Below the pieces are notes generated by a model, which saw nothing but the letters and a program-made list of their open reading frames with translations, was not told the origin of the DNA and did not search any database. From Parietichytrium sp. I65-24A (Eukaryota > Sar > Bigyra > Thraustochytrida > Thraustochytriidae): a stretch of DNA of 64,000 nt. This document shows positions 63,331 through 64,000 of this stretch, one piece after another (position 1 is the first letter of the stretch; every line of letters begins with the position of its first letter). Location: NCBI GenBank assembly GCA_012862575.1, contig BLSF01000036.1:1-64000 (forward strand). The letters are read 5' to 3'. Position numbers and translations under genes: made by a program.

Positions 63331-64000
63331 ATATTGAATATTGATCCAAGTTTGTTGTCTTGTTGATTGATTCTGAGATTGAATGTTCAGAACCGTCGTT
63401 CAAAAACCCTCCCATTGATATTCTGAATTCTAAATCGTGTAGTTCTGTAATTCCGTTGCGCCCAATTGAAGCGCCGAGCCTTGCGAATCTCTTCGCATGC
63501 CTTTGCATACTTTGCATATCTCGGTAAACTTTCGGCCACACACAGCTTTCTAGACTAGCTCTAGTATTAGCAGGGTTCTAGGCTGGCTATCTTCTATAGG
63601 AATTTTGTAGTAGCACAAGCTTCTGTGAGTACCCAGAGCACACTCACACTATGCATGTTCTTGATTAGTTGTGGCCAAGTGGCCGCTCCAAAACAGATGA
63701 TCATGATGGTTGATTTCTCGACCTCTGATGGAATAGAGGATAGACAGTCAGAGATCATTGGCGCACACGAGCGCAAAGATGGTCGATGGTTGGCCGGCTG
63801 TGATTGCTGTGATCTTCGAGTATCTGGCTCATCTGGACTCGCCGATTGATTGTCGATGAAATCAGGGATTTTTGAATGTATTTTCTTATCTATCTCGTCA
63901 AAAGGATCTCGCGGAGATCCTTCGGCAAAACTGTTGTGCGCTTCTCAGTTCTGCTGTCGCGGTTTGGTAGGTGATGTTCTATACTTGCGTGGGATTTGTT

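Larger units (their letters stand above)
62170..64000. other. Right-end region without a recognisable gene
   Basis: 62330-62730 is a chain of tandem repeats (TTGG, CTGGCTAG, TGTTGGGTGTTGCG, AAGTGCC, ATCGCCGCA, GTCTTCT and GAATGAAT types). 62861-63330 is a TAG/CTA-rich, hairpin-dense island. 63330-64000 has no recognised feature; frames are short and unlike any known family. Sequence may continue into a gene past the right edge. Confidence 0.5.

Noticed and set aside
1-64000. tRNA genes
   Set aside because: I looked for A-box and B-box pairs (GGTTCGA-type); matches fell inside protein genes and no cloverleaf could be drawn.

Overview
This window is nuclear DNA from a compact, intron-poor unicellular eukaryote. 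It holds about 22 protein genes, most read as single uninterrupted frames on both strands. Only two spliceosomal introns are well supported (77 and 112 nt), plus one possible in-frame 90-nt intron. Eukaryote-only families settle the domain of life: the FACT subunit SSRP1, FIP1, Yippee, a WDR7-like protein, SURF1, soluble adenylyl cyclase and a class I phosphodiesterase. A CCDC112/CCDC148-type protein, a soluble adenylyl cyclase of the kind found in cilia, and a long coiled-coil protein suggest a flagellated cell or one with zoospores. A stramenopile such as a thraustochytrid is my best guess, but this is inference only. I see no rRNA, tRNA, CRISPR array, intact transposon or viral element.

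Layout. 1-4.4 kb: a DI-x-G-A repeat protein and a two-SANT protein, both minus strand. 4.9-13.6 kb: a multipass membrane protein, a 1293-residue coiled-coil protein and a CCDC112-like protein. 13.7-23.5 kb: an MFS transporter, a secreted cysteine-rich GPI-type protein, FIP1, a spliced MscS-like channel and an unrecognised 579-residue protein. 23.7-29.5 kb: a 1922-residue soluble adenylyl cyclase homologue. 29.5-33 kb: the longest stretch without a gene. 33-42.3 kb: Yippee, SURF1, a giant ankyrin-repeat protein and a WDR7-like protein. 43.9-48.6 kb: a small mitochondrial-type protein, a spliced CX3C protein and a membrane-anchored GH31-like protein that seems to have lost its catalytic acid/base. 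50.7-62.2 kb: acyl-CoA synthetase, a 65-residue membrane protein, SSRP1 with four HMG boxes, and a membrane-anchored cyclic-nucleotide phosphodiesterase. The last 1.8 kb looks non-coding.

Functional themes. A cyclase and a phosphodiesterase sit 30 kb apart, which would give both halves of a cAMP circuit. SURF1 and two small proteins point to mitochondria. FIP1, SSRP1 and the SANT protein act in the nucleus. Genes often converge with only 87-290 bp between their stops.

The least ordinary signal is in the spacers. Several are packed with short perfect inverted repeats, often overlapping so that only one of two hairpins can form. Three of them are also strongly enriched in TAG/CTA. GTAC-centred palindromes recur, several of them about 150-400 bp upstream of gene starts. 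Chains of different tandem repeats and purine-rich leaders are also common.
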